From contig JAHCIP010000026.1 of assembly GCA_026129165.1 (NCBI GenBank), forward strand, positions 1 to 34,444: a DNA stretch of 34,444 nt, written 5' to 3'. Within the stretch, counting starts at the first letter, position 1; every line of letters begins with the position of its first letter. This document shows, one piece after another, positions 1-7,942 of the stretch. The stretch comes from Anaerolineae bacterium. GTDB lineage: Bacteria; Chloroflexota; Anaerolineae; Epilineales; JAHCIE01. The position numbers and the translations under genes were made by a program. The notes beneath the pieces were generated by a model, which saw only the letters and a list, made by a program, of their open reading frames with translations, did not search any database and was not told the DNA's origin.

Positions 1-1
1 G

Positions 2-1594
<1,593 letters not shown>

Positions 1595-1614
1595 CCCGAC
1601 CCGCGCGACAGCCC

Positions 1615-1650
1615 ACAGGACGGAGGCGACGTTGCCTCCGTCCTGTCTTT
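1615..1650 (+). terminator. Intrinsic terminator after gltB
   Basis: A perfect 13-bp stem (1615-1627 with 1634-1646) closes a 6-base loop and is followed by CTTTGTGTT. It lies 20 bases after the gltB stop. Confidence 0.82.
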
Positions 1651-1653
1651 GTG

Positions 1654-1682
1654 TTAACAGGCTACAGCAAAAGCAGTAAACT
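1654..1682 (+). promoter_or_regulatory. Candidate sigma70-type promoter of the RelE/Phd module
   Basis: TTAACA at 1654-1659 and TAAACT at 1677-1682 are separated by 17 bases. The predicted start point is at or near the ATG at 1689, and no Shine-Dalgarno sequence precedes that ATG, so the message may be leaderless. Confidence 0.45.
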
Positions 1683-1688
1683 ACCTAC

Positions 1689-1987
1689 ATGGCCTACCGC
1701 ATTGACTACTCACGCGCAGCGATTGACCATCTACGGTTTCTCCGGCGCGTCAACGTAGAATGGTTTTGGATGCGGTGGACCGTCAACTCAGGTACCAGCC
1801 CAATGCTCCGACCCGCACTCGCAAACTGATGGAGTCCAACCCACTGGCCGTGCGGGAGCTACGCATTGATAACCTGTGTGTCTACTACGACATTAAGGAT
1901 GAACCGGAACCGGTTGTGGTAATCCGCGCCGTCGGCGTCAAAGAGAGAAACATCGTTCGGATTGGTGGTGAGGAGGTGGACCTGTGA
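1689..1987 (+). pseudogene. RelE/ParE-type toxin gene, frameshifted
   Basis: Two overlapping frames together encode one ~99-residue RelE/ParE-like toxin. From the ATG at 1689 the first frame gives MAYRIDYSRAAIDHLRFLR. The protein then continues in the next frame from about 1745 (ARQRRMVLDAVDRQLRYQ), and the C-terminus has the family pattern VRELRIDNLCVYYDI and VIRAVGVKERNIV. One base is missing around 1743-1747, where GG would have to be GGG. Toxins of this family cleave mRNA at the ribosome or act on gyrase. The stop overlaps the start of the antitoxin gene (GTGA), a toxin-first order. It may be a true inactivating mutation or a homopolymer sequencing error; everything downstream of the shift is intact. 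Confidence 0.7.
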
Positions 1988-2274
1988 AGGTATTAGAGAA
2001 GGAACAGGCAAGTGACAGTCTGTCTCACTATGTTGAACAAGTAGGCGAGGACACCCTGATTATTGTAGTCAATGGCAAACCCGTAGCCGCCCTGATGTCG
2101 CTGGAAGGGGTAGACGACGAAACCATTGCCGTCAGCACGAACCCCAAATTCCGCGCCATCATCGAACGATCCAGGCGGCGCGATCGGCTAGAGGGTCGAC
2201 TGTCAAGCGAGGAGGTTCGCAAGCTCTTCGCGGACACGGACACGGGCCATAATGGGGAGAAAGGGAACCTATGA
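1984..2274 (+). CDS. Phd/YefM-type antitoxin
   Basis: This 96-residue protein resembles Phd/YefM antitoxins, which bind DNA with the N-terminal half and neutralise a RelE, Doc or PIN toxin with the C-terminal half. Visible hallmarks are an N-terminal region ending in DTLIIVVNGKPVAALMSLEG (the usual NGKPVAVLIS core, residues ~22-41) and a charged helical tail (AIIERSRRRDRLEGRLSSEEVRKLF) that would wrap the toxin. It starts at a GTG overlapping the toxin stop, which implies translational coupling. Such antitoxins usually repress their own promoter, here probably 1654-1682. The partner toxin is frameshifted in this sequence. Confidence 0.75.
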   Translation: MKVLEKEQASDSLSHYVEQVGEDTLIIVVNGKPVAALMSLEGVDDETIAVSTNPKFRAIIERSRRRDRLEGRLSSEEVRKLFADTDTGHNGEKGNL

Positions 2275-2512
2275 ACCAGCATGTGGAGGATAAACAGGGG
2301 GCTGAGGAAGTGGACGATGACCTTCGTCCGGAATACGACCTTGCCCAGCTACTAAAAACGGCGTCCGTGGTAAGTATGCCGAACGCTATCGAGAAGGCAC
2401 CAATGTTGTACTCCTTGCGCCCGATGTCGCGCGTTTCTTCCCCACCGAGGACTCGGTCAATGAGGCGCTTCGCCTCGTCATCCGCCTGACTCAGATTACT
2501 AAAGCCTCTTGA
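2271..2512 (+). pseudogene. Small conserved hypothetical ORF, frameshifted
   Basis: The ATG at 2271 overlaps the antitoxin stop and has an AGAAAGGGA ribosome site. The first frame reads MNQHVEDKQGAEEVDDDLRP then EYDLAQLLK. The protein then continues one frame over from about 2360 (GVRGKYAERYREGTNVVLL, then APDVARFFPTEDSVNEALRL) to a TGA at 2510-2512. A single base is missing in or next to the A5 run at 2354-2358. The joined ~80-residue protein looks like a widespread small family with an RPEYD...GVRGKY core that I recall beside toxin genes in Chloroflexota and Cyanobacteria; its function is unknown to me. It may be a third member of the toxin module. Like the toxin, it lost one base in a homopolymer. 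Confidence 0.6.
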
Positions 2513-2773
2513 TACCTTATTCTCGGTCATCCCACAACCCCTCATCATCCCCTCATCGTCTGCCAACATTATAAAACCGCGCCCGGCCGCTGTCAACGAT
2601 GCCGACGCTAGAGCACGGATGCGGAGGATGGACGGATTGGGGCCGAGCATCCTGTCAGCCATACCAGCCCATCGAGCGTAGTCGCTTGATCCGTGCATCC
2701 TCTTCATCCGTGCTCTAGGCCACGGGCTTTGACACCATCGTACAAAATGGCGTTGAATTGAGCTAACAACCCC
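2513..2773. other. Non-coding gap containing a long imperfect palindrome
   Basis: No credible gene is seen between the frameshifted ORF and the next promoter. The minus-strand frame here is a shadow that runs back into the toxin module. The only structure is the inverted repeat at 2608-2718. Confidence 0.6.
2608..2718. repeat. 30-bp inverted repeat pair
   Basis: Arms 2608-2637 and 2689-2718 are reverse complements at 27 of 30 positions. The outer 14 bp (CTAGAGCACGGATG) are perfect and the arms are separated by 51 bases. The arms are built from ATCCGTG/CACGGAT words. The structure resembles a small non-autonomous palindromic element; no target-site duplication is obvious. Confidence 0.6.
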
Positions 2774-2801
2774 TTGACAGGGGGGGGGCGAGTGTTATAA
2801 T
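2774..2801 (+). promoter_or_regulatory. Consensus promoter with a G9 spacer tract
   Basis: TTGACA (2774-2779) and TATAAT (2796-2801) are both exact consensus, 16 bases apart. The spacer begins with an uninterrupted run of nine G (2780-2788). The TPR gene starts 48 bases downstream. A change of one G would move the spacer to the optimal 17 bases, so the tract could tune expression by slippage. Confidence 0.75.
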
Positions 2802-2849
2802 GGCAATACGCCTAGTCCTATCTTGTAACACAAACAAGGAGATAAGACC

Positions 2850-3317
2850 ATGTCAAACCCTGAATTTGAGGCGATAGCAAAGCAGGCCAGACAGTATTAC
2901 GAAGCCGGTCAATATGATGTAGCCGCGTCCGCCTTTTCGCAAGCACTTAAGGTAGCTCCCCGAGATAATCTTATGCAATTTAGCCTGTACTTCGTGCGTG
3001 CTTGGTGTTACCTGCAAGCTGATGAGCCTGAGAAAGCATTAGCAGATGCGAACAAGGCTGTTCAGATGGACGGGTCAAGAGGAGAAGGATTTTACGCTCG
3101 TGGTTGGGCATACGCTACTCTCAACAAATTCAGAGAAGCCGAAGCTGATCTACAACGGGCGAAGCAGCTTGGGATGGATGTAGACGAGCAATTAGAGGCG
3201 GTTCGTCAGGCACGTGCGCAGCGCGTAGTAGGCTGGGGGGTACTTGGAGCTAGCATTGCCGGTAAAACGGTTTGGAATATGTTTCGACAGTCCTGGAAGG
3301 AGTACGGCCCAAAGTAG
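2850..3317 (+). CDS. TPR-repeat protein
   Basis: This 155-residue protein has about three tetratricopeptide repeats: residues ~9-42 (YYEAGQYDVAASAFSQALKV), ~44-76 (YFVRAWCYLQADEPEKALAD) and ~79-110 (FYARGWAYATLNKFREAEAD). A short tail with a weakly hydrophobic segment (VVGWGVLGASIAG) follows. TPRs are protein-binding scaffolds; the partner is unknown. AAGGAG at 2836-2841 lies 8 bases before the ATG. The gene sits behind a perfect promoter and is visibly less GC-rich than the flanking operons, as if recently acquired. A short unrelated ORF follows. I cannot name a family beyond TPR. Confidence 0.85.
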   Translation: MSNPEFEAIAKQARQYYEAGQYDVAASAFSQALKVAPRDNLMQFSLYFVRAWCYLQADEPEKALADANKAVQMDGSRGEGFYARGWAYATLNKFREAEADLQRAKQLGMDVDEQLEAVRQARAQRVVGWGVLGASIAGKTVWNMFRQSWKEYGPK

Positions 3318-3348
3318 AGATATTGAATCATCAAACTTCATTCTCCGA

Positions 3349-3594
3349 ATGACACCTCGGAACATAACTTACCTGGAGGGTCACATGGTTACTGTCGTGG
3401 TACTAGATCGTCATGGCTCACCCGTCAATTATGCTCGTGTCCATATAAGTTGGAGCTGGACCTATTCAAGCGGTCATACCGGCTGGGATGGAGCCGTCCA
3501 CTTTGACGTCTCGCCCGGTTCGGGCAACCTAATAATTGATGGACGCGACTACGGGCATCACTCCTTCGATGGGACAACCATTGTACATGTGTAG
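3349..3594 (+). CDS. Small beta-rich hypothetical protein
   Basis: An 81-residue ORF starting at ATG 3349, 31 bases after the TPR gene stop and probably on the same transcript. The sequence alternates short hydrophobic strands (MVTVVVLD, ARVHISWSW, VHFDVSPGSGNLIIDG). The GxPVxxARVxIxW pattern recalls carboxypeptidase-regulatory or Ig-like beta-sandwich modules (the 'D..G.PV..A.V' start). There is no signal peptide and no clear ribosome site. A later ATG at 3385 is an alternative start. A function cannot be assigned. Confidence 0.5.
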   Translation: MTPRNITYLEGHMVTVVVLDRHGSPVNYARVHISWSWTYSSGHTGWDGAVHFDVSPGSGNLIIDGRDYGHHSFDGTTIVHV

Positions 3595-3657
3595 GTCATG
3601 GTGACAAAACCAAAGAATCAGTTGCAGGACGGAGGTTTGTCTATCTGTCCCAATATG

Positions 3658-3688
3658 TTAGTCGTCCGTCTTCCGTCGTCCGTCGTCT
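3658..3688. repeat. Heptamer array next to the PIN toxin stop
   Basis: Consecutive 7-base units TTAGTCG, TCCGTCT, TCCGTCG, TCCGTCG end a few bases from the stop codon of the minus-strand PIN gene. They belong to the TCCGTCY family seen again, on one strand or the other, at 23072-23099 and 31544-31613. Confidence 0.7.
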
Positions 3689-3693
3689 AGCGG

Positions 3694-4119
3694 CTAGCGC
3701 AACAGGCGAGTGAAGCTGGCCTGCTCGAAGTGGTGGTCGGTGGTCAAGGCGTCGGTCAGGCCGCGCTGCTGCATGATGACGAAGCTGGCGCAATCCACCA
3801 GGCTATAGTCCTTGTCTGGTCGCCTGACCAACAATTGCCAGGTTTGCTCATCCAGGGCCGGGTCAACCTGGACGACTTCGATGTGTGATGAGGCGCGCAG
3901 GCTGCTAACGAGCCTTATCAAGATGGGGCGCGGCGTCCGGACCGGGCTGATGAGGACCGAGACAAGTTCGGCCATCACATAATTGGTCGTCACGAGCGTG
4001 CGGCCTTGCTGCCGCGCGTCTCGATAGAAGGCCGGCGCCGGTATGTGATAGGGCTGTCGGTCATCCAGGATGTTAGCCCAACCCGCTGTGTCTACAAATA
4101 GTTCAGTCGGACGTGCCAT
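3694..4119 (-). CDS. PIN-domain toxin (VapC-like ribonuclease)
   Basis: This 141-residue PIN-domain protein is probably a Mg-dependent RNase toxin. The four acidic active-site positions are visible: D10 (ELFVDTAGW), E51 (NYVMAELVSV), D109 (DYSLVDCASF) and D128 (ALTTDHHFE). It is slightly longer than typical VapC but otherwise complete. Its start codon lies inside the 3' end of the upstream gene (17-base overlap), so the two are translationally coupled as an antitoxin-toxin pair. A heptamer array begins just past its stop. Toxin activity is inferred from the family and the gene pair. Confidence 0.82.
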   Translation of the reverse strand: MARPTELFVDTAGWANILDDRQPYHIPAPAFYRDARQQGRTLVTTNYVMAELVSVLISPVRTPRPILIRLVSSLRASSHIEVVQVDPALDEQTWQLLVRRPDKDYSLVDCASFVIMQQRGLTDALTTDHHFEQASFTRLLR

Positions 4120-4426
4120 CGTCGTGACGTTCCGTACTTGTTAAGCCTAGCGCAGCCAATCCGATATACTTGTCATGTTCATCGGCCCAATCGGGCGGAC
4201 CATGAATTTTGCCAATGAACTCCTCAAGCGGATCTTCCTCTAAGACCCCAACCCTGTCCGTCATGTCTTCGTCCTGAACCCCGCTAAGTTCAGAGTCTGT
4301 CGGTCCATTCCGTCGCTGCTCTCGCTCGCGGAGGAACAGGGCGAAGTCCAGAATTTCGGCCTGGCGGGTCGGGGACAGCTCGCGGAGCACCTCCAACACC
4401 TGGGCTTCAATCGCTTGCGCGCTCAT
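4103..4426 (-). CDS. Putative antitoxin paired with the PIN toxin
   Basis: This 107-residue acidic protein is encoded just upstream of, and overlapping, the PIN toxin. The start at 4426 is chosen because AGGAGG (4440-4435) lies 8 bases upstream; a GTG at 4435 would fall within that ribosome site. The N-terminal half (VLEVLRELSPTRQAEILDF, then ALFLREREQRR) resembles the DUF2281-type helical segment found in many antitoxins. The C-terminal half is acidic and could wrap the toxin. No ribbon-helix-helix or AbrB domain is evident. The antitoxin role is inferred from gene order. Confidence 0.65.
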   Translation of the reverse strand: MSAQAIEAQVLEVLRELSPTRQAEILDFALFLREREQRRNGPTDSELSGVQDEDMTDRVGVLEEDPLEEFIGKIHGPPDWADEHDKYIGLAALGLTSTERHDDGTSD

Positions 4427-4550
4427 GGCTCTCACCTCCTCAATCTGGCTGTCTCCATTATAGGGCGGCAGAGACCTACAGTCAACGGCCTATCGCCCCT
4501 CTTCCGTGCCCGGTCCTCCCTCCACCCTCTAAAAATTCGCATCTCCCCCC

Positions 4551-4580
4551 TTTACAAACGACGGCCTCCCTCAGTATAAT
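4551..4580 (+). promoter_or_regulatory. Promoter of the CxxCxGxG acidic-tail gene
   Basis: TTTACA at 4551-4556 and TATAAT at 4575-4580 are separated by 18 bases. The ATG is 48 bases downstream. No other gene lies between. Confidence 0.65.
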
Positions 4581-4627
4581 GGGAAGGGAGACCCATCCAC
4601 GAACCGCTGTACCCAAAGGAGACGGCC

Positions 4628-4891
4628 ATGGCTGAGCAAGAGGATTGTATCCGATGTGGCGGCACGGGCTACATCGGGGCCGAAAAGTGCCCCATCTGCA
4701 AAGGTAAAGGATACGTCCTGGTCGAGGACGCCTCGGATGAGGAAGACGAGTGGGAGGACGAGGCAGAGATCGAAGAGGACGAGGACGACGAAGAGTGGGA
4801 TGAAGAGGATGACGAAGAGGGCTGGGATGAAGAGGATGAGGAAGAGTGGGAGGACGAGGAGGAGTTCGAGGATGAGGAGGACGACGAATAG
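4628..4891 (+). CDS. Small zinc-ribbon protein with extreme acidic tail
   Basis: An 87-residue protein. Residues 7-14 and 21-28 are two CxxCxGxG motifs (CIRCGGTG and CPICKGKG), the zinc-binding pattern of DnaJ-type zinc fingers, so the four Cys (7, 10, 21, 24) probably hold one Zn. Residues 34-87 are almost entirely Glu and Asp, with a Trp or Phe every 6-15 residues. AAAGGAG precedes the ATG, and the gene has its own promoter and terminator. The zinc part would bind a protein or nucleic acid; the tail could mimic DNA/RNA or bind basic proteins such as ribosomal proteins. No J-domain is present and I do not recognise a named family. The minus-strand hydrophobic frame over it is an artefact of the GAR codons. 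Confidence 0.75.
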   Translation: MAEQEDCIRCGGTGYIGAEKCPICKGKGYVLVEDASDEEDEWEDEAEIEEDEDDEEWDEEDDEEGWDEEDEEEWEDEEEFEDEEDDE

Positions 4892-4956
4892 GGTCACGTA
4901 GCCATACGTCAGTTGGTGAGCCGTCGCTGATGTCATCACAGTTGAATAGTCTAACC

Positions 4957-4991
4957 AGCGCCGCCTACATCGTGCGAGGCCGGCGCTTTTT
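4957..4991 (+). terminator. Intrinsic terminator after the acidic-tail gene
   Basis: AGCGCCG (4957-4963) pairs with CGGCGCT (4981-4987), extended by GCC/GGC, and is followed by TTTT. Confidence 0.7.
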
Positions 4992-5028
4992 CCTGTCCCA
5001 GCCTGTCATACGTGGCGCAGGCTTTCCA

Positions 5029-5064
5029 GCCGGTGGGGCCGTTTAGAAAGGCTGCCCCACCGGC
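5029..5064. terminator. Hairpin at the 3' end of the P-type ATPase gene
   Basis: An 11-bp perfect stem (5029-5039 with 5054-5064) encloses a loop containing GTTTAG. It sits 10 bases past the ATPase stop, between convergent genes, and may act as a terminator or mRNA 3' end. The loop word matches the GTTYAG hairpin family found elsewhere in the window. There is no U-run on either side. Confidence 0.5.
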
Positions 5065-5073
5065 CAGACCGAG

Positions 5074-7932
5074 CTACCGTTCCAGCCAGCCCAAGACCTT
5101 GGCAATCTCGACCACGATGAGCACGCTGCTGGCGACGAGAACCGAGACCAGCCAGTCTACGGGGCGCATCGGCAGCGTTTCAAAGGCGGCCTGGAGGGCG
5201 GGAACGTAGATCACCAAGGCGTGCAACCCGACGGAGAGGGCGATGGCCCCCCACAGCCAGCGGTTGCCGAAGAAGCCGAGGCGGAAGATGCTCTGCCGGC
5301 CGCTGCGTGAGTTCAGCGCGTTGAAGCACTGGAACAGCATCAGCGTGGTAAAGGCGACGGTGCGCGCGAAGTCGGCGGTGTGGGCAGCGTCGGTGGGCGG
5401 CTGGAACAGGGTTAGCAATCCACCGGGGTAATAGGCTTCCAGGATCCCCAGCGTCCCGACCATCATAACGACGCCGACCAGGCCGATAAAGATCCACATG
5501 CGGCGCGGGATGACCGGCTCGTTGAGGGCGCGCGGCGGTTGCAGCATGATGTCCGGTGTGCGCGGGTCCACGCCCAGCGCCAGGGCCGGCGCCCCATCGG
5601 TAACGAGGTTGATCCACAGGATTTGGGCGGTCAAGATAGGCAGGAAAGCCACCCCGGCCGGGGAGATGAAACCCAGTCCACCGGCCAGCATGATGCCAAG
5701 AAACATGGTCAAGACTTCGCCCGCGTTGGAGCTAAGCAGGTAACGGATAAACTTGCGAATGTTGTCGAAGATAGCGCGGCCCTCGCCAATAGCGGCGACG
5801 ATGGTGGCGAAGTTGTCGTCGGTGAGCACCATATCGGCCGCCTCTTTGGCGACGTCCGTGCCGCGCAGGCCCATCGCCACGCCGATGTCGGCCCGCTTGA
5901 GGGCGGGCGCGTCGTTGACGCCATCGCCCGTCATGGCGACGATGTGCCCCTGGCGCTGGAGGGCTTCCACAATCCGCAGCTTGTGGGCCGGGTCCACGCG
6001 GGCATAGACGCTGACCTCACGCACCGCCTGGTCCAGCCCGGCGTCATCCAGCTTGTTCAGGTCGGCCCCGCTCAGCACCCGGTCGCCCGGCTGCGCCAGC
6101 CCAATGGCCCGCGCGATCGCCAGGGCCGTCGTCGCGTGGTCGCCGGTTATCATGATGGGACGAATGCCCGCCCGCTTCGCCTCGGCGACTGCCGTTGGGG
6201 CTTCCAGGCGCGGCGGGTCAATAATGCCCACCAGCCCCAGGAACACCAGCTCATGCTCGACCACCTGCGGCTCATAGTCCACGGAAGGGTCATTGGCCTC
6301 CAGTTCGCGGTAGGCCAGCCCCAGCGTGCGAAGCGCCTGCTCACCCAACTCCTCGTTGACCTGCCGAATACAGGCACGGTCGTCGGCGGTCAACTCGCGC
6401 ACGGTCCCCTGGTCACGCACCCAGCGACATGCGCGCAGCACCACATCCGGCGCGCCTTTGATATTCGCTACCAGCCCGTCATTGACCCGCCCCAGGTCGA
6501 GGTCAGCGACCAGCCCTGTGGCAGCCTGTCCGACCGCCAGGCTGTGAATGGTGGTCATCAGCTTGCGCTCAGAGGAGAAGGGGATCTCACCCACGCGCGG
6601 CTCTGCCTGCGCCAGCATCTCCTGCCGCAGCCCCGCTTTCATCGCCAGCACCAGCAGAGCGGCCTCCGTCGGGTCGCCATCGGCCCGCCACGCCCCATCC
6701 ACCGCGACAACCTCCGCATCATTACACAACGCGCCCACACTGAGCGTCCAGGCCAGGTCGGACGGGTGGGCAGGGATGTCGAGGGGGGTCAGGGCGCCTT
6801 CGGGGATATAGCCCTCGCCGCTGACGACATAGCGATGGCTCACCCCCACCAGCAGTTCGCGCACGGCCATCTCGTTGCGCGTCAGCGTCCCCGTCTTGTC
6901 GGTGCAGATAACCGTGGCCGAGCCGAGCGTCTCGACGGCGGGCAGCTTGCGCACAATGGCGCGGCGGTCGGCCATGCGCCGTACGCCAATCGCCAGGGCG
7001 ACAGTCACAATGGCGGGTAAGCCTTCGGGAATTGCTGCCACGGCCAGGGCCACGGCGAACAGGAACATGGCGAGCATCGCCTCGAAGGAGGTCGCGCCGC
7101 GCGCCACCACCCCCGTGACAAAGACAATCACGGAGATCACCAGGACCAGGATGCCGAGCTGACCGCCGACACGGGCCAACTCGCGCTGGAGGGGAGTGTC
7201 GCTGGGGTCGGCGCGCTGGATCAGGCCCGCGATAGCCCCCATCTCTGTCGCCATACCTGTCGCCGTGGCGAGGGCCAGCCCGCGGCCATACGTGGCCGCG
7301 CTGCCCGTATAGACCATGTTGACCCGGTCGCCCAGCGGATGTTCGCCCTCCAGGGCCGCGACGCTCTTGCTGACCGGCACGCTCTCGCCGGTGAGCGCGC
7401 TCTCGTCCACCTGGAGGTTCATCGCCTCTAACAGCCGCGCATCGGAGGGAACACGGTCGCCAGCTTCGAGAATCAGCAGATCGCCCGGCACGATCTGGTC
7501 GGCGGGTATCCGCTGCCGCTCGCCGCCCCGAACGACCTTCGCTTCGGGCGCGGTCAGGCGGCGCAGGGCACGCACGCTCTGCTCGGCGCGGTACTCCTGG
7601 ACCACACCCAGCACTGAGTTGAGAATCACAATCGCCAGGATGACCAGAGAGTCGTAAGGGAGGGGTTCCGCGCCTGGCTGGCCGCGTTCCAGGAACCAGA
7701 CACCGGCCGACACGAGGGTGGCGGCCACCAGGACAAGGACGAGCGGCTCCTTGAATTGGGCCAGGAAGATATCAAGGGGCGTCGGGGGCGGGGTGGCCTG
7801 GAGGGCGTTAGGGCCAAACTCGACCAGCCGTTCGTGGACCTGCTCGGCGTTCAGGCCGCGTTGCCGGTCACTATCGAGGGCGAGAACCACTTCCTCGGCG
7901 GCCAGTTGGTAGGGTGGAGGGGAGGAGAGCAT
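5074..7932 (-). CDS. Calcium-type P-type ATPase (P2A family)
   Basis: This 952-residue ATP-driven cation pump of the inner membrane most likely exports Ca2+. Visible landmarks are an N-terminal cation-ATPase domain, the actuator loop TGES (181-184), TM4 with PEGLP (302-306), the phosphorylated Asp in DKTGTLT (D345) and the hinge TGDGVNDAPALK. The TM5 SSNAGEV and TM6 NLVTDGAPALALG motifs carry the SERCA-like Ca ligands (Asn/Glu; Asn/Thr/Asp), which is why I favour P2A over P1B or H+ pumps. The start at 7932 replaces a longer frame running back into the dehydratase gene; AAAGG lies 8 bases upstream. It begins 10 bases after the threonine dehydratase stop, so the two form one operon. Mn2+ cannot be excluded. 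Confidence 0.93.
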   Translation of the reverse strand: MLSSPPPYQLAAEEVVLALDSDRQRGLNAEQVHERLVEFGPNALQATPPPTPLDIFLAQFKEPLVLVLVAATLVSAGVWFLERGQPGAEPLPYDSLVILAIVILNSVLGVVQEYRAEQSVRALRRLTAPEAKVVRGGERQRIPADQIVPGDLLILEAGDRVPSDARLLEAMNLQVDESALTGESVPVSKSVAALEGEHPLGDRVNMVYTGSAATYGRGLALATATGMATEMGAIAGLIQRADPSDTPLQRELARVGGQLGILVLVISVIVFVTGVVARGATSFEAMLAMFLFAVALAVAAIPEGLPAIVTVALAIGVRRMADRRAIVRKLPAVETLGSATVICTDKTGTLTRNEMAVRELLVGVSHRYVVSGEGYIPEGALTPLDIPAHPSDLAWTLSVGALCNDAEVVAVDGAWRADGDPTEAALLVLAMKAGLRQEMLAQAEPRVGEIPFSSERKLMTTIHSLAVGQAATGLVADLDLGRVNDGLVANIKGAPDVVLRACRWVRDQGTVRELTADDRACIRQVNEELGEQALRTLGLAYRELEANDPSVDYEPQVVEHELVFLGLVGIIDPPRLEAPTAVAEAKRAGIRPIMITGDHATTALAIARAIGLAQPGDRVLSGADLNKLDDAGLDQAVREVSVYARVDPAHKLRIVEALQRQGHIVAMTGDGVNDAPALKRADIGVAMGLRGTDVAKEAADMVLTDDNFATIVAAIGEGRAIFDNIRKFIRYLLSSNAGEVLTMFLGIMLAGGLGFISPAGVAFLPILTAQILWINLVTDGAPALALGVDPRTPDIMLQPPRALNEPVIPRRMWIFIGLVGVVMMVGTLGILEAYYPGGLLTLFQPPTDAAHTADFARTVAFTTLMLFQCFNALNSRSGRQSIFRLGFFGNRWLWGAIALSVGLHALVIYVPALQAAFETLPMRPVDWLVSVLVASSVLIVVEIAKVLGWLER

Positions 7933-7942
7933 AGGCGTACCT

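Noticed and set aside
2349-2362. Programmed -1 ribosomal frameshift at the A5 run
   Set aside because: The bases do not form an X-XXY-YYZ slippery heptamer in the zero frame and no downstream pseudoknot is evident; a base loss or sequencing error is simpler.
2159-2707. 182-residue minus-strand frame over the frameshifted ORF and palindrome
   Set aside because: It runs antisense through the antitoxin and the two-frame ORF, and part of it is the palindrome; no domain is visible.
4571-4939. 122-residue very hydrophobic minus-strand frame that looks like a membrane protein
   Set aside because: It is the antisense of the Glu/Asp codon tract of the acidic-tail gene, since complements of GAR/GAY runs read as Leu, Val, Phe and Ile. 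The plus strand has promoter, ribosome site and CxxCxGxG motifs.
5539-7020. 493-codon plus-strand open frame opposite the P-type ATPase
   Set aside because: It is antisense to a gene with every family motif, gives a low-complexity Gln/His/Arg-rich product with no recognisable domain, and is explained by GC-rich codon bias.
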